A stretch of 62,917 bases of DNA from Burkholderiales bacterium RIFCSPHIGHO2_12_FULL_63_20 (GTDB lineage: Bacteria > Pseudomonadota > Gammaproteobacteria > Burkholderiales > Burkholderiaceae_C): NCBI GenBank assembly GCA_001770775.1, contig MESA01000021.1, forward strand, positions 83,952 through 146,868. Reading direction: 5' to 3'. A program made the position numbers and the translations under genes. Within the stretch, counting starts at the first letter, position 1; every line of letters starts with the position of its first letter. Positions 10,238 to 18,458 of the stretch are shown in pieces. The notes under the pieces were generated by a model. The model ran no database searches. It was not told where the DNA came from and saw nothing but the letters and a program-made list of their open reading frames with translations.

Positions 10238-11992
10238 TCAGGTCACGGCACCGTTGTTGAGGTCAGCCACGCGGCGGGTGCGCTCGCGGTCGAGCACGTG
10301 GCCCACGGTGGTTTCGGGCACACCCAGTGCGTCAAGCACGAAGGCAGACAACTGCAAACCCGCCTCGACCGTTTCCGGGATGACCATGTTGGCGCCTGCG
10401 GCCAGCAGGTCACGCGCGTGCTTGGTGTCGCGAGAGCGGGCGAAAATCTGCAGCTTGGGGTACTCGCCGCGCACCGCACGCACGGTGGCGAGGGCCGCTG
10501 CAGGCTGATCCATGGTGACTACCACGGCGGCGGCCTCACCCACATGCAAGCGCTGCAGGAATTCAGGGCGTGCGGCATTGCCATAGAACACGGGTTTGCC
10601 TTTGTTGCGCAGGCGGGCCACCACATTGGCGTCTTGCTCGACGGCCACGAAGGACACCCCCTGGTCCAGCAGCAACTCCCCGATCAACTGGCCCACGCGG
10701 CCATAGCCGGCGATCACCACCTGCCCTGTCCCCAGTGAGGGCACGGTTTCCAGCATGCTGAGTGGACTGGCCGGCGGGTGCTTTGCATCGAGGCGAGCGC
10801 CCAGCCATTGCCCCCATTGCGCCACCATGGGCGTGACAAAAAGGGTGAGGCCGACGACCAGCAAGACGAACTGCGCCATCTCGGGCGACAGCAACTTGCT
10901 GGCAGCCGCCACCCCGACGACGATGAACGCGAACTCGCCGCCCTGCCCCAGCAGCAAGCCCGACTCGACCGAGCGCCCCCAACTGAGTCCGCCAATGCGG
11001 AAAATGCCGGTGACCACCACCGCCTTGATCAGGATGAGGCCGATGACCGAGAGGGGCACCCACAGCGGGTTGGCCAGGATCTCGCGGGCGTCGATGCCCA
11101 TGCCGACGGTCATGAAGAACAGCCCCATCAACAGCCCCTTGAAGGGCTCGATGGTGACCTCGACCTCGTGACGGTATTCGGTTTCGGCCAGCAGCAAGCC
11201 CGCCAGCAAGGCCCCCAGGGCCATGGACAGGCCGGCGGCCGCGGTAAGGCCTGCGATGCTGAGGGTGGCCAGCAGGGTCAGGGCCATGAACACATCGGAC
11301 TGGCGTTGACGCGCGAAGTTGCGGAACAGGGGGCGGATGATCTTGCGCCCCACCAAAAAGATCAGGACAACGGCCACCACGGATTTCAGCAAGGTCAGAC
11401 CCGTCACCGACCACATGTCCGGGCTGCTGCCTCGGCCCAGCAGGTCGATGAGGATGAGGACGGGCACCACGGCCAAGTCCTGGAACATCAGCACAGCGAA
11501 GACGGATTGCCCCATGGGGGTGGCCAAGGCCTCGCGCTGGGACAGCAGTTGCACGATCACCGCCGTGGACGACAAGGACAAGACCATGCCCAGCACCAGC
11601 GAGGCCTGCCAGGAGTTGCCAAAGGCCATGGCCAGTGCACAGATGACACCCGAGGACAGCACCACCTGCAGCGCTCCCGCGCCGAACACCCAACGCCGCA
11701 TGGCCCACAGGCGTTCGGCCGAGAGCTCCAGCCCGATCATGAACATCAGGAACAGCACGCCCATCTCGGCCAGGGCGGTCACACCGGACCCTTGCGGGAA
11801 GGTGAACTGCGCCAACCACGGCCAGGTGTCCACCCACAGGCCCAGGCCGTAGGGGCCGACCACCAGCCCCACACCCAGGAAACCGAGCACCTGATTGACT
11901 TTCAGGCGCTGCAGCAAGGGGATGAGGACGCCGGCCAGCGTCAGAAAAAGCAGCGTTTCGCGCAGGAACGGTAGGCCGTGTTGTTCGCTCAT
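10238..11992 (-). CDS. CPA2 cation:proton antiporter with TrkA-N domain (YbaL/KefB-like)
   Basis: A 584-residue inner-membrane antiporter. The N-terminal ~390 residues make a Na+/H+ exchanger-type domain with about 12 hydrophobic segments, including the conserved GLELSAERLWAMRR and FFMTVGMGIDAREI regions. A cytoplasmic TrkA-N Rossmann domain follows (VVIAGYGRVGQLIGELL), which binds nucleotide and gates transport in this family. It likely exports K+ or Na+ against H+. The ATG overlaps the RNA ligase stop (ATGA), so it is translated in the same unit as the ligase and PIN genes. That may be accidental packing rather than a shared function. Confidence 0.9.
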   Translation of the reverse strand: MSEQHGLPFLRETLLFLTLAGVLIPLLQRLKVNQVLGFLGVGLVVGPYGLGLWVDTWPWLAQFTFPQGSGVTALAEMGVLFLMFMIGLELSAERLWAMRRWVFGAGALQVVLSSGVICALAMAFGNSWQASLVLGMVLSLSSTAVIVQLLSQREALATPMGQSVFAVLMFQDLAVVPVLILIDLLGRGSSPDMWSVTGLTLLKSVVAVVLIFLVGRKIIRPLFRNFARQRQSDVFMALTLLATLSIAGLTAAAGLSMALGALLAGLLLAETEYRHEVEVTIEPFKGLLMGLFFMTVGMGIDAREILANPLWVPLSVIGLILIKAVVVTGIFRIGGLSWGRSVESGLLLGQGGEFAFIVVGVAAASKLLSPEMAQFVLLVVGLTLFVTPMVAQWGQWLGARLDAKHPPASPLSMLETVPSLGTGQVVIAGYGRVGQLIGELLLDQGVSFVAVEQDANVVARLRNKGKPVFYGNAARPEFLQRLHVGEAAAVVVTMDQPAAALATVRAVRGEYPKLQIFARSRDTKHARDLLAAGANMVIPETVEAGLQLSAFVLDALGVPETTVGHVLDRERTRRVADLNNGAVT

Positions 11993-12696
11993 GCACCGGC
12001 CTCGTCCGTCCAGGCCACGCGGTTCCACTGGATGGCACGGCTGCGCCAGTGCTCTTCGATGCTCTGCACGAAGTCAGGCCGAACGAGCTTGGCACGGCCC
12101 AGCAGCCAGTCCTCGTCTTCATGGCGAACCACCACACCTTCGAGTGAACCGAGCCGGTAGTGGCTGCGGTGGGACTGCACCCACTCGGTCAGCACGGGCA
12201 GGCTGGTCTCGCCGGCGCTGACGCGGGGCACCTCGCGCAGGCCCAGCTTCTGAGCCAGTTCATGGCGGCGGCGGGTGCTCCAGAAACGCTGTTCGTCGCG
12301 GTCGTACACATCGAAGGCCAAGAACCAATCAGGCAGCGTCTCGTAGTCCAGAGAGTGCTGGGCGGCACACCACTCTCCGAACAGGATCAGGCGGTCGCCC
12401 AGGGCATCGAACAGATCGCCCTCGCGGATGGCCAGCCACTCGTCCAGACGTGAGAACTGGCCGCCGTAGGGCTTGTTGAGGTACTGGCCACGGTTTTGCA
12501 CATGCAGCACGGCTTCGCTCGAAAACGAGATGCCCATGTTGGCGCCGTCGAGCTTTTCTTCGACCACCACGGGGTGCTGCAGCAGGGCCTGGGCCTCATC
12601 GGGCGACAGCACCTTGTCGTCGCGCGGCGTACCGCTGGCCAGCCAAGCGATGTGGGGGGTGTGGGGGAAGCGGAAGAAATCGTGGGTATGCGACAT
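11989..12696 (-). CDS. RNA ligase family protein (Rnl2-like nucleotidyltransferase)
   Basis: A 235-residue ATP-dependent ligase-type nucleotidyltransferase. Motif I is EEKLDGAN with the adenylated lysine at 48; motif III is LFGEWC near 105-110; motif IIIa is LAFDVYD near 127-133; motif IV is LEGVVVR at 185-191; motif V is RAKLVRP with lysine 203. All lysines and acidic residues needed for adenylate transfer are in place. No C-terminal accessory domain is visible, so the protein is essentially a minimal catalytic core. The family joins or repairs nicked RNA ends (PF09414-type). The PIN-domain gene lies 25 bp upstream on the same strand, and the antiporter start overlaps downstream. Activity on RNA is inferred from the family. 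Confidence 0.82.
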   Translation of the reverse strand: MSHTHDFFRFPHTPHIAWLASGTPRDDKVLSPDEAQALLQHPVVVEEKLDGANMGISFSSEAVLHVQNRGQYLNKPYGGQFSRLDEWLAIREGDLFDALGDRLILFGEWCAAQHSLDYETLPDWFLAFDVYDRDEQRFWSTRRRHELAQKLGLREVPRVSAGETSLPVLTEWVQSHRSHYRLGSLEGVVVRHEDEDWLLGRAKLVRPDFVQSIEEHWRSRAIQWNRVAWTDEAGA

Positions 12697-12721
12697 GGGG
12701 TGAGTCACAGGAGGGGGTACG

Positions 12722-13270
12722 TCAGCAGCCGAACTTGTGGTGATGGAATTCCTGGACCTCGGCTTGACACAGAAAACGGATCTGCACGCTGTGATCGGCC
12801 AGGTAAGGCGCCCAGTCCAGCCACTTGGAGTCAGCGGCTTGCAAGATGGGCGGGCGCTCGGGATGCGCGTGCGCCACGGCGACGAACTTGCGGTCGGCGT
12901 CATCGAAATGCGCCAGCCCTTCGTCCACCGGGAAGCTGAGAAAACCGCGCAGGGCGTCGGGGGACAGGGTCACGAGGTCGCAACGGGCGGCATCGTCCAC
13001 ATGCTGCAACACCCAGCGCACGAAGGCATCGCCCACGCCCTGACCGTCGCTGGCATGGGTCTTGTGCTGGTATTCGCCCACGATGGCATAGGCGTCGTCC
13101 AGCGCCACGCGGCCTTCGGCCATGATGCGCTGCAACCAGTCCTGACAGGCGGTCACGCAGGCCGAACTCACGTCGGGGTGCTGGCCGTTGGCCACCAGGA
13201 TGACGTTGGTGTCGACCACATAGGTCGCAGGGGTCAGGCTGGCGGCGGGAAAGGTCAGCGGCGGCATCAT
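12722..13270 (-). CDS. PIN-like domain protein, probable ribonuclease
   Basis: A 182-residue protein reading as a complete PIN domain. The first acidic site is VVDTNVIL (Asp 20), the second is the glutamate in IVGEYQHK (Glu 66), the third is FDDADRKFVAVA (Asp 124/126), and a fourth lies in LQAADSKW (Asp 147). PIN proteins are Mg-dependent ribonucleases. There is no small antitoxin gene next to it as in VapBC loci; instead an RNA ligase gene follows after 25 bp on the same strand. The start was set at the first of two adjacent ATGs. It is divergent from exeA, with about 60 bp between them. Function beyond probable RNA cleavage is unknown. Confidence 0.75.
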   Translation of the reverse strand: MMPPLTFPAASLTPATYVVDTNVILVANGQHPDVSSACVTACQDWLQRIMAEGRVALDDAYAIVGEYQHKTHASDGQGVGDAFVRWVLQHVDDAARCDLVTLSPDALRGFLSFPVDEGLAHFDDADRKFVAVAHAHPERPPILQAADSKWLDWAPYLADHSVQIRFLCQAEVQEFHHHKFGC

Positions 13271-13330
13271 CTGACAATTGTGCACCTTGGCGGCGCATGA
13301 CCGCGGCACGGACACCGTTATCCTGTGCAG

Positions 13331-15094
13331 ATGTACGCGCCCTTTTTTGGTCTGACCCAGCCGCCCTTTTCGATCGCGCCCGACCCCCGCTATCTGTTCA
13401 TGAGCGAGCGGCACCGCGAGGCCCTGGCGCACCTGCTGTATGGCGTGGGCGGCGGGGGCGGCTTCGTGCTGCTGACGGGGGAAATCGGCGCGGGCAAGAC
13501 CACGGTGTGCCGCTGTTTTCTGGAGCAGGTGCCGCCGCGCTGCCATGTGGCCTACATCTTCAACCCCAAGCTGACGGTGCCGGAGTTGCTGCAGACCATC
13601 TGCGAGGAGTTCCACCTGCCTGACGTCGCCCGCTCAGCCGCACCGTCAGGTGTCAAGGAGAACGTGGACCGGCTCAATGCCTATCTGCTGAGCAGCCACG
13701 CCGAGGGGCATGAGAACGTCCTCATCATTGACGAGGCCCAGAACCTGTCCCCGGAGGTGCTGGAGCAGTTGAGACTGCTGACGAATCTGGAAACCAATGA
13801 GCGCAAGCTGCTGCAGATCATGCTGATCGGCCAGCCGGAGCTGCGCGACATGCTGGAGCGCCCCGACATGGAACAACTGGCGCAGCGGGTGATTGCGCGC
13901 TACCACCTGGACGCGCTGTCGCCGCCGGAAACCGCGCAGTACATCCAGCACCGCCTGAAGGTGGCGGGCCTGGCGCGTGGGCGTCTGTTCGACAGCGAGG
14001 CCGTGCGCCGCGTCCACCGCTGGACGCGTGGGGTGCCCCGGCGCATCAACCTTTTGTGTGACCGAGCCTTGCTGGGCGCGTATGCCGAAAACCAGCCGCA
14101 GGTGACCCTGGCGATTGTCGACAAGGCCGCTGCCGAGGTGTTCCCTCGCGCGGTGCGTCAGCGTGCGCAGGCCGCAGCCAGCGCACCCAAGGCGCGTGCA
14201 CCCTCCGGCCGCCGCACCCAGCTGGCTTTGGCGGGCCTGGCCTTGCTCGGGGTGGCCGGGGTCGGCGCGGCGATCTGGCTGTTTCAGGCGGGCCACACCA
14301 AGGCGGAACGCGTTCCGGTGGCCGTAGCGGCGGCCCGCGCCGTCGCGTCCTCGCCCTCTCAAGCTGCAGGTACCGGCGAAGGTCGCGTGGTGGCCGGCGC
14401 GCCGAGCGCCCACAGCGCCGCGCCGTTCACGGTGGTCAGCGCGGCCGAGTTGATGCAAGCAGCCCTGCCAGACGAAGACACGGCCCTGCGCCTGCTGCAG
14501 ACACGCTGGCAGGTGCCTGCCGTGCCGGGCAACGTCTGCCAGAACGTCTGGCGACAAGGGCTGATGTGCCACCCCAACAGCGGCGGCCTGGCCCAGATTC
14601 GGCAACTGGACCGCCCGGTGATGCTGCGCCTGCAAACGGGCACACAGGTGCGCCATGCGGTGTTGACCGGCTTGGATGCGCGATACGCCCAGCTGCAAAC
14701 GGGCGAGCAAACCGTGTCGGTGCCCCTGGGCACCCTGGCCACCTTGTGGCGCGGTGACTTCGTGACCTTGTGGCGCACCCCGCCGGGTTACCGCGCTAAG
14801 TTGCTGCTGGGGCAAAGCAATGCCACAGTCAGCTGGGTGGCCGCCCAGCTGGCGCGCCTGGAAGGACGCACCCTGCCCGCCACGGCCGCCACCGAGTTCG
14901 ATGCCGCGCTGGAGGCCCAGGTGCAGGCTTTTCAGCTGGCCCAGGGCCTGGCGCCCGATGGGGTGGTGGGTGCCACCACCCTGATGCAGCTCAACCGGGC
15001 CATCGGCGTGGTTGAACCTCGCCTTGGCACCTCGTCCCCTGCCCCGCTTCCCTCCTTGTCTGCCAGCCCGTCCGCTCATGTCCTACATCCTTGA
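13331..15094 (+). CDS. exeA: ExeA-type AAA ATPase with peptidoglycan-binding domain
   Basis: An inner-membrane ATPase of about 587 residues for type II secretion. With ExeB/GspB it helps insert the secretin through peptidoglycan. The cytoplasmic AAA domain begins FFGLTQPPFSIAPDPRYL and has Walker A GEIGAGKTT and Walker B VLIIDEAQNLS, then the IGQPEL sensor. A single membrane segment (ALAGLALLGVAGVGAAIWLF) lies near residue 300. The periplasmic part ends with a peptidoglycan-binding repeat (AFQLAQGLAPDGVVGATTL). I chose the ATG; a GTG two codons upstream is possible. The 3' end overlaps gspB by 17 bp. No other T2SS genes are in the window. Confidence 0.92.
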   Translation: MYAPFFGLTQPPFSIAPDPRYLFMSERHREALAHLLYGVGGGGGFVLLTGEIGAGKTTVCRCFLEQVPPRCHVAYIFNPKLTVPELLQTICEEFHLPDVARSAAPSGVKENVDRLNAYLLSSHAEGHENVLIIDEAQNLSPEVLEQLRLLTNLETNERKLLQIMLIGQPELRDMLERPDMEQLAQRVIARYHLDALSPPETAQYIQHRLKVAGLARGRLFDSEAVRRVHRWTRGVPRRINLLCDRALLGAYAENQPQVTLAIVDKAAAEVFPRAVRQRAQAAASAPKARAPSGRRTQLALAGLALLGVAGVGAAIWLFQAGHTKAERVPVAVAAARAVASSPSQAAGTGEGRVVAGAPSAHSAAPFTVVSAAELMQAALPDEDTALRLLQTRWQVPAVPGNVCQNVWRQGLMCHPNSGGLAQIRQLDRPVMLRLQTGTQVRHAVLTGLDARYAQLQTGEQTVSVPLGTLATLWRGDFVTLWRTPPGYRAKLLLGQSNATVSWVAAQLARLEGRTLPATAATEFDAALEAQVQAFQLAQGLAPDGVVGATTLMQLNRAIGVVEPRLGTSSPAPLPSLSASPSAHVLHP

Positions 15095-15800
15095 TGCCCT
15101 GAAAAAGGCCGACGCCGAACGTGAACAAGGCCAGGTGCCAGGGCTGCACACGCCTGCCGCCCACGCCGAGCTGGCCGATGGACCGCAACTGCGCACGCCG
15201 CCTCTGTGGGTGATGGGCCTGGGCGCGTGCTTGGTACTGATCGCCGTGGGAGCCGTCTGGCAGTGGACACGTCCCATGACGACGGGTGCAGTGATGTCGC
15301 CTCCGGACACGGCCTCATCGGCAGCGCCGTTCGCCCAACGCCAGGACCCAACGCCCCCCATGCCGGTGATCGCGACGGCCCCCACCCCGCCCCACCCTGC
15401 AGACCAAGAGCCAACGCCGACGCCCCTGTCCACCACTCGGCCTGAGGCGCCAGCCACCACGAACCTTGGCGGCGACAGGACGACACACCCCGAGCCAGCC
15501 ATCAAGCTGCCCGTGGCGCAGCCCACACCGCGTGCGCCAATCCACGTGGACCCAGCCCCCACACCCGCCGAGAGGGTTCCCACCCTTGCCGAGCTGCCGG
15601 AGGACGTGCGTCGCAGCCTACCCCCCTTGAGCGTGAGCGGCGCGATGTACTCGGACAGCCCTGCCAACCGGATGCTGTTGATCAACAACCGCGTCTTCCA
15701 CGAAGGCGACCAGCCGGTGGCCGGACTGGTGCTAGAGGAAATCCGTTTGAAATCAGCGGTGTTCCGCTACCGCGGGACGCGCTACGCCGTGTCGTACTGA
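15078..15800 (+). CDS. gspB: General secretion pathway protein B
   Basis: The partner of ExeA in secretin assembly, 240 residues. The N-terminus MSYILDALKKADAERE is the hallmark of this family. A membrane segment follows near residue 45 (LWVMGLGACLVLIAVGAVW), then a long Pro/Thr-rich periplasmic linker, and a C-terminal domain (LPPLSVSGAMYSDSPANRML to the end) that matches the type II secretion B domain. It overlaps the exeA 3' end, so the two are translationally coupled. The stop faces that of cphA. Confidence 0.93.
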   Translation: MSYILDALKKADAEREQGQVPGLHTPAAHAELADGPQLRTPPLWVMGLGACLVLIAVGAVWQWTRPMTTGAVMSPPDTASSAAPFAQRQDPTPPMPVIATAPTPPHPADQEPTPTPLSTTRPEAPATTNLGGDRTTHPEPAIKLPVAQPTPRAPIHVDPAPTPAERVPTLAELPEDVRRSLPPLSVSGAMYSDSPANRMLLINNRVFHEGDQPVAGLVLEEIRLKSAVFRYRGTRYAVSY

Positions 15801-15829
15801 CACGGCGCAACCTGCTCGCATCGCCCCAG

Positions 15830-18415
15830 TCAGGCGTTCGTGCCGCCCGCGGCCGCTCCACAGCGGCGCGCCAAATGGGCCAGGGCCTCCTCGACCTGGT
15901 CCACCAGCACCAGGCACAAATCCCCCGGTTGCAAGCGGCCCAGGGCGGTATCGATGGCCAGGAACTCGCCGCGAATTTCGGCGATGTGCTGGACCCGGGG
16001 CGCACCGGCCAGCCCCTCACGCAAAAGCTTCAGCACCTCGCCATCGGAGCGGCCACGCTGGCAGGCATCCTGAAAGAGGATGGCCTCGTCAAACGCCTGC
16101 CCCAGGATGACGGTCTGCTCGCGGATGTCTTCGTCACGGCGGTCACCGGCGCCGCTGATCACCACCGAGCGGCGCTGAGCCGGCAAGGCGTTCACCGCCG
16201 CCACCAGGGCACGCATGGCGTCGGGGTTGTGACCATAGTCGGCAATGACGGTGGCCCCCTTGTAGTCCATCACGTTGAAGCGACCCGGTGCGTTGTCGGC
16301 ATCGTTGACGAAGCTGGCCAGACCGCGACGGATCAAATCCCAGTCCAGGCCACTGCTCCACGCGGCACCCACAGCCGCCATCACGTTCTCGATCTGGAAG
16401 CCGATCGTGCCGTTGCGGGTGATGGGAATGTCGCGCAGCGGCAGCAACTCGCGCCAACTGCCCTCGGCCACGACGATGGCATCGCCATCAATGCAGATGC
16501 TGCGCTTGCCCTGCGCACGGTGCGCGGTCAGCACGGGGTTGTGCGGCTCGGCTGCAAAGTAGATGACGCCTCCAGGGCACTTGGCAGCCATCGCTACCAC
16601 GATGGGGTCGGCGGCATTGAGCACGGCATAGCCGTCTTCAGCCACATTCATGACGATGACGCGCTTGAGCACCGCCAGGTCTTCGACCGTGGTGATGTAG
16701 TTCAGACCCAGGTGGTCGCCCGCGCCGAGGTTGGTCACCACCGCCGTCTGGCAACGGTCGTAACCCAAGCCCTCACGCAAGATGCCACCCCGGGCGGTTT
16801 CGAACACGGCGGCGTCTACATCCGGATGCATCAGCACGCTGCGGGCGCTCTTGGGGCCAGAGCAGTCGCCGCTGTCGATCTGGCGGCCGTTCACGTAAAC
16901 GCCATCGGTGTTGGTCATGCCCACGCGCAGGCCACTGGTGGCCAGCAGGTGTGCAGTCAAGCGTGCGGTGGTGGTCTTGCCATTGGTGCCGGTCACGGCC
17001 ACCACCGGAATGCGCCCGTCTTCACCGGGCTTGAACAGGTGGGCCACCATGGCCTCGCCCACATGGCGGGCCTTGCCGAACGATGGCGACAGGTGCATGC
17101 GCAAGCCGGGCGCGGCATTGACCTCGACGATGCCGCCATTCTGAGCTTCGAGCGGTTGGTGCATGCCCTCGGCCAGCACGTCCACCCCGCAGATGTCCAG
17201 ACCGATGGTCTGTGCCGCAGCAATGGCGCGTGCGGCCACGGCCGGGTGCACCGTGTCGGTCACGTCGGTGGCCGTGCCCCCGGTGGACAGGTTGGCGTTG
17301 TTGCGCAAGATGACCCGGCGGCCCTCCTCCGGGATGGCGTCGGGGGTCAGGCCCTGGATGCCCAGGCGCGCCACCGCGATCTCATCCAGACGCATCTTGG
17401 TCAGCGAGGTGGCGTGACCATCGCCGCGACGTGGGTCCTTGTTGACCTCGTCCACCAGTTCGCGCACGGTGTGGATGCCATCACCGATCACATGGGCAGG
17501 CTCGCGGCGGGCGGCTGCCACCAGCTTGTCGCCCACCACCAGCAGGCGGAAATCGTGGCCGGCCAGGTATTTCTCGACCATGACGGTGCCGATCTCGGCC
17601 GCCGCCTTGTAGGCAATCTCCAGGTGGTCGCGACTGACGATGTTGACCGTCACGCCCTTGCCCTGGTTGCCATCCTGCGGCTTGACCACCACCGGCAGGC
17701 CAATTTCCAGTGCCACCGCCCAGGCGTCGTCCACATCGCGCACCGGGCGCCCGACGGGCACAGGCACGCCAGCGGCGGCCAACAGGCGCTTGGTGAGGTC
17801 CTTGTCCTGGGCAATCGATTCGGAGACGGCGCTGGTCGAGTCCACCTCGGCCGCCCAGATGCGACGCTGCTTGGCGCCCCACCCGAACTGCACCAGGCTG
17901 CCCTGGGTCAGGCGACGCCATGGAATGCCACGGGCTGCGGCAGCCGCCACGATGGCACCGGTGCTCGGCCCCATTCGCACGTCTTCATCAAGATCGCGCA
18001 GCTCCGCCAAGGCGGCCTGCAGATCAAAGGCGATGTCTTGCTGCGCTGCCGCGATCAAGGCCTGGGCGTGCTTGAGTGCCAGCTTGCCGACCGCCTCTTC
18101 GCTGTACTCGACCACCACCTGATAAATGCCGTCCTCCACCGTGGCCGCTGTGCGGCTGAAGGTGACCAGGCATCCGGCCTGCGCCTGCAGCGCCAGCGTG
18201 GCCGCCTCCAGCGCGTGCGCCAGAGAGATGTGATCGGGTCGACCAGCCGGTCGCAGCGCCCCGAGGGTGGGGAACAGCTTGCGCAGACGGTCCTCAAAGC
18301 CGGGGAGCGCCTCCAGATTGCGCTCGGCCGGCTCACAGGCCACGACGGCCTCGATGGCCGTCTGGCGGCTCCAGAGATTGGGGCCGCGCAGGGCCCTGAT
18401 GCGAGAAACTTCCAT
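15830..18415 (-). CDS. cphA: Cyanophycin synthetase
   Basis: CphA polymerises aspartate and arginine into cyanophycin using ATP. The 861-residue length is usual. Domains in order are an N-terminal domain beginning MEVSRIRALRGPNLW, an ATP-grasp domain (PVVVKPQDGNQGKGV near 241-255, ending in GIVEVNAAPGLRMH), and a Mur-ligase-like domain with intact Walker A GTNGKTT at 476-482, GGILREGLGYDRC, and the C-terminal DYGHNPDAMRAL segment. Both ATP sites look functional, so this is the active polymerase. I started at the ATG matching the family N-terminus. It lies 43 bp after cphA' on the same strand. Confidence 0.96.
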   Translation of the reverse strand: MEVSRIRALRGPNLWSRQTAIEAVVACEPAERNLEALPGFEDRLRKLFPTLGALRPAGRPDHISLAHALEAATLALQAQAGCLVTFSRTAATVEDGIYQVVVEYSEEAVGKLALKHAQALIAAAQQDIAFDLQAALAELRDLDEDVRMGPSTGAIVAAAAARGIPWRRLTQGSLVQFGWGAKQRRIWAAEVDSTSAVSESIAQDKDLTKRLLAAAGVPVPVGRPVRDVDDAWAVALEIGLPVVVKPQDGNQGKGVTVNIVSRDHLEIAYKAAAEIGTVMVEKYLAGHDFRLLVVGDKLVAAARREPAHVIGDGIHTVRELVDEVNKDPRRGDGHATSLTKMRLDEIAVARLGIQGLTPDAIPEEGRRVILRNNANLSTGGTATDVTDTVHPAVAARAIAAAQTIGLDICGVDVLAEGMHQPLEAQNGGIVEVNAAPGLRMHLSPSFGKARHVGEAMVAHLFKPGEDGRIPVVAVTGTNGKTTTARLTAHLLATSGLRVGMTNTDGVYVNGRQIDSGDCSGPKSARSVLMHPDVDAAVFETARGGILREGLGYDRCQTAVVTNLGAGDHLGLNYITTVEDLAVLKRVIVMNVAEDGYAVLNAADPIVVAMAAKCPGGVIYFAAEPHNPVLTAHRAQGKRSICIDGDAIVVAEGSWRELLPLRDIPITRNGTIGFQIENVMAAVGAAWSSGLDWDLIRRGLASFVNDADNAPGRFNVMDYKGATVIADYGHNPDAMRALVAAVNALPAQRRSVVISGAGDRRDEDIREQTVILGQAFDEAILFQDACQRGRSDGEVLKLLREGLAGAPRVQHIAEIRGEFLAIDTALGRLQPGDLCLVLVDQVEEALAHLARRCGAAAGGTNA

Positions 18416-18458
18416 CTCTTTTGTCTCTTGGTGTTCGCGTCGTGTGATCGGGCCGCGC

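Noticed and set aside
12722..13270. The PIN gene as a VapBC toxin-antitoxin locus
   Set aside because: No small antitoxin frame precedes or overlaps it, and the protein is longer than a typical VapC (182 against about 130 residues).
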